NCBI GenBank assembly: GCA_950097605.1
Contig: CATNEU010000096.1
Span: 1 to 6,229, forward strand
Direction: 5' to 3'
Length of the DNA: 6,229 bases
Source of the DNA: an uncultured Oscillospiraceae bacterium
GTDB taxonomy: Bacteria > Bacillota > Clostridia > Oscillospirales > Ruminococcaceae
The notes below the pieces were generated by a model that was given only the letters and a program-made list of their open reading frames with translations, did no database searches and was not told where the DNA came from. Positions 1 through 6,149 of the stretch are shown here, in pieces. The stretch's first letter is position 1. Each line of letters begins with the position of its first letter. The position numbers and the translations under genes were made by a program.

Positions 1-1439
1 TTGATGACGAGTTTGAGGATACCGCCGATAAACATGAATACCAACGGATAATAGGTTTTGCCGACCGCCTGCAGCATGCTGTTGATCGGCGTGACCATTG
101 CAACAAAGATTGCCGCAAGGCCCAGCGTGGTCAGCAGCGGCGCGCCGACCGCCACTTCGTTGACGCTGCCGCTGTAGAGCAGCGAGAGGATCGGCTTGGA
201 GAGCATACTCATACCCAGCCCGGCAGGAATCGCAATCAGCGCGGTAATTTTGATCACCGCTTCGATGTTGCGCTTGGTCTCTTTCCGGTTCTTAATCGCC
301 CAGGCCGCCGAGACAGCGGGCAGAGCACTGACCCCAATGGTGGTTGCCAGCGCCGGGATCAGGTTGAACAAGTTGATCGAGGTGCCCAAATAGGAACCGT
401 ATAAAAAGCCCGGCACATCCTCCACCGGTATAAACTTCTCGTCCTTGGCCTCGCCCACCTGGATCATCAGCTTTGGTTCGCCGGTCTGGCTGTCGTCGAC
501 CATCTGTTTGGAAAGCACGCCGTCGTAGTTCTCCACCAGTGTATCCAGATGCGTTTCCACTGTGTTGCCGAGAATGTTCTGGATGGTAAAGGTGTCGATC
601 AGCGTGGTCAGGCTGATGACGATGGCCGAGAGGCACACCGGTATTGCAATTTTGACCATGCGCACCAGAAGCCGCTTGGCCGGATAGGCCGCGGGCGCGT
701 CCCGCAGGTCGTTTTTGGTGATGCGGTCGCCCTTGAACCGGTGCCGCAGCGCCAGAAACAGCGACCCCATCAGCATACTCGTTGTAACGCCGAGGATGGC
801 GCCCGCGGCCGCATAGGGCAGCAGGGCGGCGTGCGCCTCCGCCTCGGTTGCGCAGGCCGTTCCAAACACAACGCCGTTGCTCGCAAAGCCGTTCATGCCG
901 ATTTTGATGGCGACAAATGCAAACAGCAGTCCGAAGGTCAGCTTGGTAATTGCCTCGATCACTTGCGAAAAGGCGGTTGGATACATGTTCTGCATGCCCT
1001 CGTAATACCCGCGGAAGGACGCCGTCAGACAGCCGAACAGCACCGCCGGCGCAATGCTCATAATGGCAAAATAAGCGCCCGGGTTATTCGCAAGCCCTGC
1101 GAATTTTGAAGAGAACGCAAACAGCAGCACCGATCCCACAAAGCCCGTGACCATGAAAAACAGAAAACCGATGCGGCGGATTTTGCGCACATCCCGATAG
1201 CGCCCCTGCGCCATGTTCTCCGATACCATTTTAGAAATGGCCACCGGAAAGCCTGCGATACTGAGTGTATAGATTGGATTAAATATACTATAAGCTGTGC
1301 CAAAATAGCCCATGCCAACGCCGCCCAGCAAAGCGGTCAGCGGTATTTTAAAACACGCGCCAACCAGTTTGACAATGATAGTTGCACTGACTAGAATGAG
1401 CGAGCCATGCAAGAAGCTTTGTTTTTTCTGTGTGGGCAA
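1..1439 (-). CDS. spoVB: SpoVB/MurJ-superfamily lipid flippase, C-terminal end cut by window edge
   Basis: Reading the minus strand from 1439 gives 479 open codons that run off the left edge. The product is a polytopic membrane protein of the MVF (MurJ/Wzx/SpoVB) superfamily, predicted to move lipid-linked sugar precursors across the membrane. SpoVB itself is needed for spore cortex synthesis in Bacillus. Visible features: a short basic N-terminus (PTQKKQSF) leading into the first membrane helix (about 13-30); GYFGTAYSIFNPIYTLSIAGFPVA at about 44-67 (shown here only by its ends GYFG and FPVA); the family signature FRGYYEGMQNMYPTAFSQV at 142-160; LID at 280-282; and VSALPAVSAAW at 370-380. The start is TTG at 1439, with Shine-Dalgarno AAGGAAG eight bases upstream; TTG 1445 and GTG 1448 lie too close to it, and an in-frame TGA stands just before. 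Usual family length is about 520-550 residues, so perhaps 40-70 are missing. A generic MATE/polysaccharide flippase role is the alternative. Confidence 0.86.
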   Translation of the reverse strand, partial: MPTQKKQSFLHGSLILVSATIIVKLVGACFKIPLTALLGGVGMGYFGTAYSIFNPIYTLSIAGFPVAISKMVSENMAQGRYRDVRKIRRIGFLFFMVTGFVGSVLLFAFSSKFAGLANNPGAYFAIMSIAPAVLFGCLTASFRGYYEGMQNMYPTAFSQVIEAITKLTFGLLFAFVAIKIGMNGFASNGVVFGTACATEAEAHAALLPYAAAGAILGVTTSMLMGSLFLALRHRFKGDRITKNDLRDAPAAYPAKRLLVRMVKIAIPVCLSAIVISLTTLIDTFTIQNILGNTVETHLDTLVENYDGVLSKQMVDDSQTGEPKLMIQVGEAKDEKFIPVEDVPGFLYGSYLGTSINLFNLIPALATTIGVSALPAVSAAWAIKNRKETKRNIEAVIKITALIAIPAGLGMSMLSKPILSLLYSGSVNEVAVGAPLLTTLGLAAIFVAMVTPINSMLQAVGKTYYPLVFMFIGGILKLVI

Positions 1440-1447
1440 AATCAACA

Positions 1448-1454
1448 CTTCCTT
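1448..1454 (-). promoter_or_regulatory. Shine-Dalgarno that decides the spoVB TTG start
   Basis: The minus strand reads AAGGAAG here, followed by eight bases and then TTG at 1439. The other in-frame starts, TTG 1445 and GTG 1448, would leave two bases or none, so the site selects the TTG at 1439. An ATG at 1460 belongs to a different frame that encodes nothing recognisable. Confidence 0.6.
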
Positions 1455-1472
1455 CGTTCATTTGGGAAATAC

Positions 1473-1499
1473 CTGCCGGCCGCACAGGCGGACGGGCAG
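1473..1499 (-). other. Stem-loop in the spoVB 5' leader
   Basis: CTGCC (1473-1477) pairs with GGCAG (1495-1499), and inside it CCGC pairs with GCGG around a four-base loop, with a small internal loop between the stems. It lies about 20 bases upstream of the spoVB Shine-Dalgarno. No T-run follows on the minus strand, so it is not a classical terminator. It may shape the leader RNA or be incidental in GC-rich DNA. Confidence 0.35.
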
Positions 1500-1516
1500 A
1501 GACACGCCTTACCTCA

Positions 1517-1545
1517 TTTGTATTGGACGGACCTCGCATTTATGC
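1517..1545 (-). promoter_or_regulatory. Candidate sigma-E-like promoter for spoVB
   Basis: The minus strand reads GCATAAA (1545-1539), 14 bases, then AATACAAA (1524-1517). The remembered Bacillus sigma-E consensus is KMATATT, a spacer of 14-15, then CATACAHT, giving 5 of 7 and 6 of 8 matches with the right spacing. Bacillus spoVB is a sigma-E gene, so the placement is sensible. Transcription would start near 1509, leaving about a 70-base leader. The -35 part overlaps the hairpin after glnN, and chance matches of this quality are common. Confidence 0.33.
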
Positions 1546-1551
1546 GTCCGC
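1527..1551 (-). terminator. Imperfect hairpin directly after the glnN stop (weak terminator candidate)
   Basis: Beginning at the base after the glnN stop codon, GCGGAC pairs with GTCCGT (one G-T wobble), enclosing a smaller GCA/TGC stem. The position is right for a 3' end of glnN mRNA. The bases that follow (CCAATACAAA) are not a T-run, so intrinsic termination is doubtful. It could instead protect the 3' end, or simply reflect local symmetry. Confidence 0.3.
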
Positions 1552-3669
1552 TCACTTTTCAAAAAGCAGCGATTGATAGGAGGGCAGCGGCCACGCATCC
1601 AGCGGACAGGCGGCCTCCAGCCGGTCGGCCAGCACACGGAGGCTGTCCATGCGGGGCAGCACTTCGTCGCGGCAGGCGCGCGCCGCACAGAGTCTCTCAC
1701 ACGGGTCCGCATCCATCGCCGCAAGCAGCTTGACAAGCTCCGCATTTTGATAGGCCAGCTCGTCGAGCAGCCCGCCCAGCTCCTGCAAGCGCACGCGCTG
1801 GGACTGCGCGCGCAGCCCCAATCCCTCCAGCCGTGCGGTTTCCTCCGCAAGCGCGGCCATCACGCGGTCCACGGCGGGCACAAGCTGCCGCGCGGCAATG
1901 TCCGATGCCGTGCGCGCTTCGATCAGCACCCGCTTGGTATAGACATCCAGGATCACCTCGTATCGCGCGTGCAGTTCCTCCCGGGAATAGACGCCGCAGC
2001 TTTCAAACAGCTCCACCGTCTGCTCCTCGAGCAGCACCTGCGCCGCGTCCACCGTGTTGGTCAGGTTGGGAAGGCCGCGGCGGGCCGCTTCCTCCACCCA
2101 TTCCTCCGCATAGCCGTTGCCGCCGAAAATGACCCGTCCATGCTCGTGGTAGGCCTCGTGCACAATCTTGACAATCTCGCGGTCAAAATCCCCGGCCTGC
2201 TCCAGTCGGCCGGCATATTCGCCCAGCGTCTGCGCAAAAATCGTGTTGAGCACCGTGTTGGCCCAGGAAACCGTCATCGACGAACCCAGCATCCGAAACT
2301 CAAATTTGTTCCCCGTAAAGGCAAACGGCGAGGTGCGGTTGCGGTCGGCGGCGTCGGCCGAGAGCTTGGGCAGCGTCGGCACGCCGAAGTCCATCACGCG
2401 GCCGCCCTCGGCCGGGCGGTCCAGCCCGTCCGACACCCGTCGGATCACATCCAGAATGTCCTCGCCCAGCGAGACCGAGATAATCGCCGGGGGCGCTTCG
2501 CAGGCGCCGAGCCGCCGGTCGTTGCCGGCACTGGCAGCCGAAAGGCGCAATAGCCCCGCGTGCCGGTCGATGGACTTGATCACGGCGCAGACAAACAGCA
2601 AAAACTTTGCGTTTTCGTAAGGCGTGTCGCCAGGCTCAAACAGGTTCAAGCCCGTGTCGGTCACAACCGACCAATTGTTGTGCTTGCCCGAGCCGTTGAT
2701 ATAGGCAAACGGCTTCTCGTGCAGCAGACAGACCAGCGAGTGGCGGCGCGCCACCCGCTTCATGGTCTCCATAATCAACTGATTTTGGTCCGCCGCAATA
2801 TTTGCCGCCGAATACAACGGCGCAAGCTCAAACTGTGCCGGCGCAACCTCGTTGTGCTTGGTCTTTGCCGAAACGCCCATTTTCCAGAGCTCCTCGTCGA
2901 GCTCTTTCATAAACAGAGAAATTCGCTCCTTGATCGAGCCGAAATAGTGGTCGTCGAGATCCTGGCACTTGCTGGGCTTCGCGCCGAACAGCGTGCGCCC
3001 CGTGACAACCAGGTCGGGCCGCTTGACATATTGCGCAACATCAATTAGAAAATACTCCTGCTCCGCGCCAACCGCCACATTCACCTGCCGCACCTGGTGG
3101 TCGCCAAACTGGCGCAAAACGCGCAGCGCCTGCCGGTTCAGCGCCTCCAGCGAGCGCAGCAGCGGCGTCTTTTCATCCAGCGCCTCGCCGCCATAGGAGC
3201 AAAACGCCGTTGGAATGCACAGCGTCACGCCCGAAGTATCCTCCTTCAAAAAAGCTGGGGAGGTACAGTCCCACATGGTATAGCCGCGGGCCTCAAACGT
3301 CTGCCGCAGCCCGCCGGAGGGGAAGCTGGAAGCGTCGGATTCGCCTTTGATCAGCATTTTCCCGGAAAACTCCATAATTGCACCGCCGTCCCCAGTCGGC
3401 GCAATAAACGATTCATGTTTTTCCGCGGTGGACCCGCTCAGCGGCTGAAACCAATGGGTATAGTGGGTGGCGCCCTTGCTCACAGCCCAATCCTTCATCA
3501 TGCCCGCCACCACCTCGGCAAGCTTGGCGTCGAGCTGTTTGCCGCCGCGCATCACCTCGCGCAGCGCGCGGTAGGTCTCCTTCGGAAGCCGCTCCCGCAT
3601 CACCCTGTCGTCAAACACATTCTCGCCAAAATACTCGGTCACCGGTCTGTTATCAGCCGGAAGCACCAT
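1552..3669 (-). CDS. glnN: Glutamine synthetase type III (GlnN), ammonia assimilation
   Basis: Cytoplasmic enzyme making glutamine from glutamate, ammonia and ATP; GSIII members form large dodecamers. The 705-residue product matches the usual 690-730. Seen in order: the N-terminal segment FGENVFDDRVMRERLPKETY (14-33); AVGAEQEYFLID (199-210), with metal/substrate glutamates; KHNEVAPAQFELAP (271-284); HEKPFAYINGSGKHNNWS (317-334), the glutamate/ATP site; AGNDRRLGACEAPPAIIS (381-398); NRTSPFAFTGNKFEFRMLGS (444-463); then a helical GSIII C-terminal region (about 540-700). The start chosen is ATG 3669, which has Shine-Dalgarno AGAGGGGG eight bases upstream. The frame stays open back to ATG 3819, but the added 50 residues are not like the family, and a promoter lies inside that stretch. 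ATG 3699 has no ribosome site. Own promoter at 3739-3767. Two residues near 385-390 differ from the usual signature (see findings). Confidence 0.96.
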   Translation of the reverse strand: MVLPADNRPVTEYFGENVFDDRVMRERLPKETYRALREVMRGGKQLDAKLAEVVAGMMKDWAVSKGATHYTHWFQPLSGSTAEKHESFIAPTGDGGAIMEFSGKMLIKGESDASSFPSGGLRQTFEARGYTMWDCTSPAFLKEDTSGVTLCIPTAFCSYGGEALDEKTPLLRSLEALNRQALRVLRQFGDHQVRQVNVAVGAEQEYFLIDVAQYVKRPDLVVTGRTLFGAKPSKCQDLDDHYFGSIKERISLFMKELDEELWKMGVSAKTKHNEVAPAQFELAPLYSAANIAADQNQLIMETMKRVARRHSLVCLLHEKPFAYINGSGKHNNWSVVTDTGLNLFEPGDTPYENAKFLLFVCAVIKSIDRHAGLLRLSAASAGNDRRLGACEAPPAIISVSLGEDILDVIRRVSDGLDRPAEGGRVMDFGVPTLPKLSADAADRNRTSPFAFTGNKFEFRMLGSSMTVSWANTVLNTIFAQTLGEYAGRLEQAGDFDREIVKIVHEAYHEHGRVIFGGNGYAEEWVEEAARRGLPNLTNTVDAAQVLLEEQTVELFESCGVYSREELHARYEVILDVYTKRVLIEARTASDIAARQLVPAVDRVMAALAEETARLEGLGLRAQSQRVRLQELGGLLDELAYQNAELVKLLAAMDADPCERLCAARACRDEVLPRMDSLRVLADRLEAACPLDAWPLPSYQSLLFEK

Positions 3670-3677
3670 ACCATCCG

Positions 3678-3685
3678 CCCCCTCT
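3678..3685 (-). promoter_or_regulatory. Shine-Dalgarno that decides the glnN start
   Basis: The minus strand reads AGAGGGGG, then eight bases, then ATG at 3669. Neither of the two upstream in-frame ATGs (3699 and 3819) combines such a site with a sequence that looks like glutamine synthetase, so this motif supports the 705-residue form. Confidence 0.65.
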
Positions 3686-3699
3686 TTTACGCCAGCCAT

Positions 3700-3717
3700 G
3701 GGCACAGCACTGCGCCC
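3700..3717 (-). other. Stem-loop in the glnN leader
   Basis: GGGCGC (3717-3712) pairs with GTGCCC (3705-3700) around a six-base loop, with one G-T wobble. It sits between the predicted glnN transcription start and its ribosome site. No T-run follows, so it is not a simple attenuator. I do not recognise a known riboswitch in this leader of about 60 bases. Confidence 0.3.
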
Positions 3718-3738
3718 GTGATTCCAAAACCTTCCCCT

Positions 3739-3767
3739 ATGATACACTAAAATAAAGAACTCTGCAA
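3739..3767 (-). promoter_or_regulatory. Vegetative (sigma-A type) promoter of glnN
   Basis: The minus strand reads TTGCAG (3767-3762), exactly 17 bases, then TATCAT (3744-3739). The -10 matches TATAAT in five of six positions; the -35 keeps only the TTG. The spacer is AT-rich, unlike its surroundings. Transcription would start near 3732, giving a leader of about 60 bases before ATG 3669. The site shows that glnN can be expressed apart from the deaminase gene upstream, and argues against translation from ATG 3819. Confidence 0.6.
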
Positions 3768-3818
3768 CAAACAGCCCGAAAAAAGGCGGGATGTACACAG
3801 GGCGGGGCGCTTTGGCCA

Positions 3819-5108
3819 TCAGACCAGCCGCCGCTTCATCTCCTCCGACGCGTTCTCCGCCATTGCCATCGTCCGCTCGACGTCGATGGTGCGGAAAACG
3901 CCGTCTTGATAAACAACTTTGCCGCGCGCCATGGTCAGACAGACGTCCGACGCCTGCGCGGAGCTGGTCAGATTCGCAAGCACGTCGTGCACCGGGCGCA
4001 AGTGCGGCTTTCGCAGATCCACCACGCAGAGATCCGCGAGATACCCTTCCCGGATCAGGCCGGTGTTCTTCCGGCCCTGCGCCAGCGCGCCCTCTACCGT
4101 CGCCATACGCAGCAACTGCGAAGGCGGCAGAAGCGTCGGGTCGTACCCCGTGCCGCGCGCCAGCAGCGCGGCCAGCGTGAGCTCCTCAAACATATTGAGG
4201 TTGTTGTTGCTGGAAGCGCCGTCTGTGCCAATCGTCACGCGCACCCCTCTATCCAGCATTTTGGCTACCGGCGCAACGCCGCTGCCAAGCTTTAAGTTGC
4301 TCGCGGGACAATGCGCCACCGATGCGCCCTTCGCCGCCAGCAACTCGATGTCCGCATCCTCCACCCAAACGCAGTGCGCAGCGAGCACCGGCCCGTCAAA
4401 TACGCCCAGGCTATCCATATAGGCCGCCGGGGTCATGCCGCCATGGCGCTGCTTGCACTCCTCGTGTTCCTTCTGGGTTTCGGAGAGGTGCAGGTGGATT
4501 GGCAGGCCTTTCTCCTGTGCAAACGTCGCCACTTCGCGCACAATCTGCTCATTGGAGGTGTATTCCGCGTGGATACAGGCGTCGATGCGAATGTCGTCCT
4601 CTTTGCCGGCATAGGTCTCCAGCAGCGCGCAGGTCTTCCCATAATCGTCCGAACCATAAAAAGAGCTGCTGTCGAACACCGTAACGCCTTTGCTGATGTT
4701 GGCGCTGACGCCTGCTTCACGGACCGCGCGGATAATATCATCGCAGAAAAAGTACATATCCGAAAAGCTCGTGACGCCGCTTGCCATCATCTCCGCGATG
4801 CCGAGCAGCGAACCCCAATACACAAATTCGCCGGTCAGCATATCCTCCATCGGGAAAACGCGCTCGTTCAGCCAACGGTCGAGCGGCAGGCCCTCGCCAT
4901 AGCCGCGCAGCAGCGTCATCGGCACATGGCAATGCGTGTTGACCAGCCCCGGCAGCAGCACCTTGCCGCAGCCGTCGTAGGTTTCGCCAAAATCCTCTTT
5001 GGGCCGCTCGGCTCCCACATAGGCAATCCGGTCTCCCCGGGTCCCCACATAGCCCTCTCGGATGAGCGAAAAATGCTCGTCCAATATCGAAATTCTTTCA
5101 AATAACAT
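3819..5108 (-). CDS. mtaD: MtaD-family deaminase of 5'-modified adenosines (methylthioadenosine / SAH / 5'-deoxyadenosine)
   Basis: A zinc amidohydrolase of 429 residues, typical for the MtaD/DadD family, which replaces the 6-amino group of 5'-modified adenosines by oxygen in the cytoplasm. Visible: a beta-sandwich N-terminal part; GLVNTHCHVPMTLLRG (54-69), with zinc ligands H59 and H61; E88 in RVFPMED (83-89), at the usual ribose-contacting Glu; IHAEYT with H180; HLHLSE (205-210), with ligand H207 and catalytic E210; AAHCVW with H245; HCPASNLKLGSG (266-277); and IGTDGASSNNNLNMFEE (293-309), with ligand D296. All catalytic residues are present. Start ATG 5108 has AGGAG eight bases upstream. 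The stop overlaps an ATG (TGATG) not thought to be used. It lies about 100 bases after a purine nucleoside phosphorylase gene, so the pair probably salvages SAM by-products. Which adenosine is preferred cannot be read from sequence. Confidence 0.92.
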   Translation of the reverse strand: MLFERISILDEHFSLIREGYVGTRGDRIAYVGAERPKEDFGETYDGCGKVLLPGLVNTHCHVPMTLLRGYGEGLPLDRWLNERVFPMEDMLTGEFVYWGSLLGIAEMMASGVTSFSDMYFFCDDIIRAVREAGVSANISKGVTVFDSSSFYGSDDYGKTCALLETYAGKEDDIRIDACIHAEYTSNEQIVREVATFAQEKGLPIHLHLSETQKEHEECKQRHGGMTPAAYMDSLGVFDGPVLAAHCVWVEDADIELLAAKGASVAHCPASNLKLGSGVAPVAKMLDRGVRVTIGTDGASSNNNLNMFEELTLAALLARGTGYDPTLLPPSQLLRMATVEGALAQGRKNTGLIREGYLADLCVVDLRKPHLRPVHDVLANLTSSAQASDVCLTMARGKVVYQDGVFRTIDVERTMAMAENASEEMKRRLV

Positions 5109-5179
5109 GCTGATTTCTCCTATCTGTTGTTAGCTTGCCCCTATTTTTCTGTGCAGAGACACAACGCACGATCTATGTA

Positions 5180-5196
5180 AGCGGCGGAGTGCCGCT
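5180..5196 (-). other. Perfect 6-bp stem-loop between the phosphorylase and deaminase genes
   Basis: AGCGGC and GCCGCT pair perfectly around a five-base loop, 12 bases beyond the phosphorylase stop codon. The following bases on the minus strand (TACATAG) are not a T-run. It may be a weak terminator or a processing/stability element setting the ratio of the two products. The rest of the 100-base gap shows only the deaminase Shine-Dalgarno (5117-5121); I see no convincing promoter, which favours co-transcription. Confidence 0.4.
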
Positions 5197-5208
5197 GAAA
5201 GTCCTCTG

Positions 5209-6036
5209 CTATACCCGGTCCAGCCCCTCGATGATGCTTGCCAGCAGAGTGGAAAAACGCTCATAGGCCATATCCGCAGCCTGCGTGACCTCGTCGTCGT
5301 CAATTTCCCCGCCCGTCATACCCGCGGCTAGATTGGTGATGCACGAGATCCCCAGCACCCGCAACCCGCACTGCGCTGCAGCAATCACCTCGGGCACCGT
5401 GGACATTCCCACGGCGTCGGCACCCAGAATACGCAGCGCACGGATTTCCGCGGGCGTTTCAAACTGCGGGCCGGGCATATAGGCATACACGCCCTCCCGC
5501 AGCCCGACGCCCAGTTCGCCGGCCTTCTGTTTGGCAAGCGCGCGCAGGGACGGGCTGTACGCCGTGGTCATATCAAAAAAGCGTTTGCCGAATGCGTCCA
5601 GGTTGCGGCCGCGCACCGGGCTGTCGTCGAAGAACTTGATGTGGTCGGTGATCAGCATTAGATCTCCCACCGAAAACGCCTCGTTGACGCCGCCGGCAGC
5701 ATTGGTCAAAACCAGCGTGCGCACGCCCAGCAGCCGCAGCACCCGCACGTAAAAGGCCGTCTGTGCAAACGAATAGCCCTCATAAAAGTGAAACCTGCCG
5801 GACAAAAACAGGACGTTTCGTCCCCCAAGCCGTTTGAACACCAGCTTGCCCGCATGGGATGCGACCGTGGACACCCCAAAGCCGGGAATCTCCCCATAGG
5901 GGATCTCGCAGAGCGTGTCCTGTTCCGCGATGCGTCCAAGACCCGATCCCAGCACGACGGCGGTGTCCGCTCTGCCGGGCAGCCGGTCCGCAATGGCCTG
6001 CGCGGCTTTCTGATACTCGTCAAGCGTGAATTCCAT
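5209..6036 (-). CDS. punA: Purine nucleoside phosphorylase, trimeric (low-mass) family
   Basis: Cleaves 6-oxopurine nucleosides with phosphate to free base and ribose-1-phosphate; cytoplasmic, purine salvage. The 275 residues match the trimeric family. Visible: VVLGSGLG (27-34), with phosphate-binding S31; GRFHFYEGY (80-88), with R81 and H83 for phosphate and Y85 for ribose; TNAAGGVN (111-118); F153, in the place of the neighbour-subunit aromatic; PGPQFETPAEIRALRILGAD (188-207), with E193 for the base; GMSTVPEVIAA (210-220); and ITNLAAG (233-239), with N235, the Asn of guanine/hypoxanthine-specific enzymes. Odd: position 247 is Asp where the family usually has His contacting the 5'-OH. Start ATG 6036 has AAGGGGAG seven bases upstream and fits the family N-terminus. 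The frame continues to ATG 6135 through a 75-bp repeat, giving 33 basic residues judged untranslated. Probably transcribed with the deaminase; a methylthioinosine or deoxyinosine phosphorylase is a real alternative. Confidence 0.94.
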   Translation of the reverse strand: MEFTLDEYQKAAQAIADRLPGRADTAVVLGSGLGRIAEQDTLCEIPYGEIPGFGVSTVASHAGKLVFKRLGGRNVLFLSGRFHFYEGYSFAQTAFYVRVLRLLGVRTLVLTNAAGGVNEAFSVGDLMLITDHIKFFDDSPVRGRNLDAFGKRFFDMTTAYSPSLRALAKQKAGELGVGLREGVYAYMPGPQFETPAEIRALRILGADAVGMSTVPEVIAAAQCGLRVLGISCITNLAAGMTGGEIDDDEVTQAADMAYERFSTLLASIIEGLDRV

Positions 6037-6043
6037 GGTGGTT

Positions 6044-6051
6044 CTCCCCTT
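6044..6051 (-). promoter_or_regulatory. Shine-Dalgarno that decides the phosphorylase start
   Basis: The minus strand reads AAGGGGAG, then seven bases, then ATG 6036. The competing ATG 6135 has AAAGGAG only two bases away, too close for efficient initiation. The core shares nine bases (GGAGAACCA on the minus strand) with the palindrome core of the adjacent 75-bp repeat. Confidence 0.65.
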
Positions 6052-6074
6052 CTTTACTATCTTTCTTTTATTCT

Positions 6075-6091
6075 GCCGCTCGGAGCGCGAC
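6075..6091. other. GC stem-loop of repeat unit A
   Basis: On the minus strand GTCGC (6091-6087) faces GCGGC (6079-6075), giving five pairs including one G-T wobble around a seven-base loop. On the plus strand the same site has a C-A mismatch. This is the equivalent of the perfect stem in unit B. Confidence 0.5.
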
Positions 6092-6110
6092 GGGCTTTTT
6101 CTTTTTGCTT

Positions 6111-6124
6111 GGTTCTCCTTAACC
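6111..6124. repeat. Palindrome GGTTCTCCTTAACC of repeat unit A
   Basis: GGTT and AACC are four-base arms around a six-base loop. On the minus strand the loop reads AAGGAG, a strong Shine-Dalgarno-like sequence. It is identical in unit B. It could be a protein-binding site, an RNA hairpin hiding a ribosome site, or the conserved end of a repeat element. Confidence 0.5.
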
Positions 6125-6149
6125 CAAAGATTCATTTCTCCTTTAGTCT

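Noticed and set aside
549..1109. A 186-codon plus-strand open frame opposite spoVB
   Set aside because: Arg/His/Gln-rich shadow of the membrane-protein gene; the minus strand reads continuously through it with the SpoVB signature.
1495..1505. The ten bases GCAGAGACAC occurring both near 1496-1505 and near 5153-5162, each upstream of a gene
   Set aside because: A ten-base match without symmetry or further similarity around it is readily expected by chance in a window this size.
1348..1539. Minus-strand open frame of 63 codons beginning upstream of spoVB
   Set aside because: It overlaps the start of spoVB in another frame, has no Shine-Dalgarno for its ATG at 1539, and its translation is not family-like.
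1312..2553. A 413-codon open frame on the plus strand
   Set aside because: It lies antisense to glnN and spoVB, is rich in Arg, His, Pro and Gln as expected from the reverse frame of GC-rich genes, and resembles no protein family.
3775..3790. CCCG/CGGG pairing with six T on the minus strand, considered as terminator of the deaminase gene
   Set aside because: The T-run is inside the loop, the stem has only four pairs, and no T-run follows the stem, so it does not fit an intrinsic terminator.
4311..5105. A 264-codon plus-strand open frame opposite the deaminase gene
   Set aside because: It mirrors the deaminase coding sequence, whose catalytic motifs are all intact on the minus strand; the plus-strand translation has no recognisable motif.
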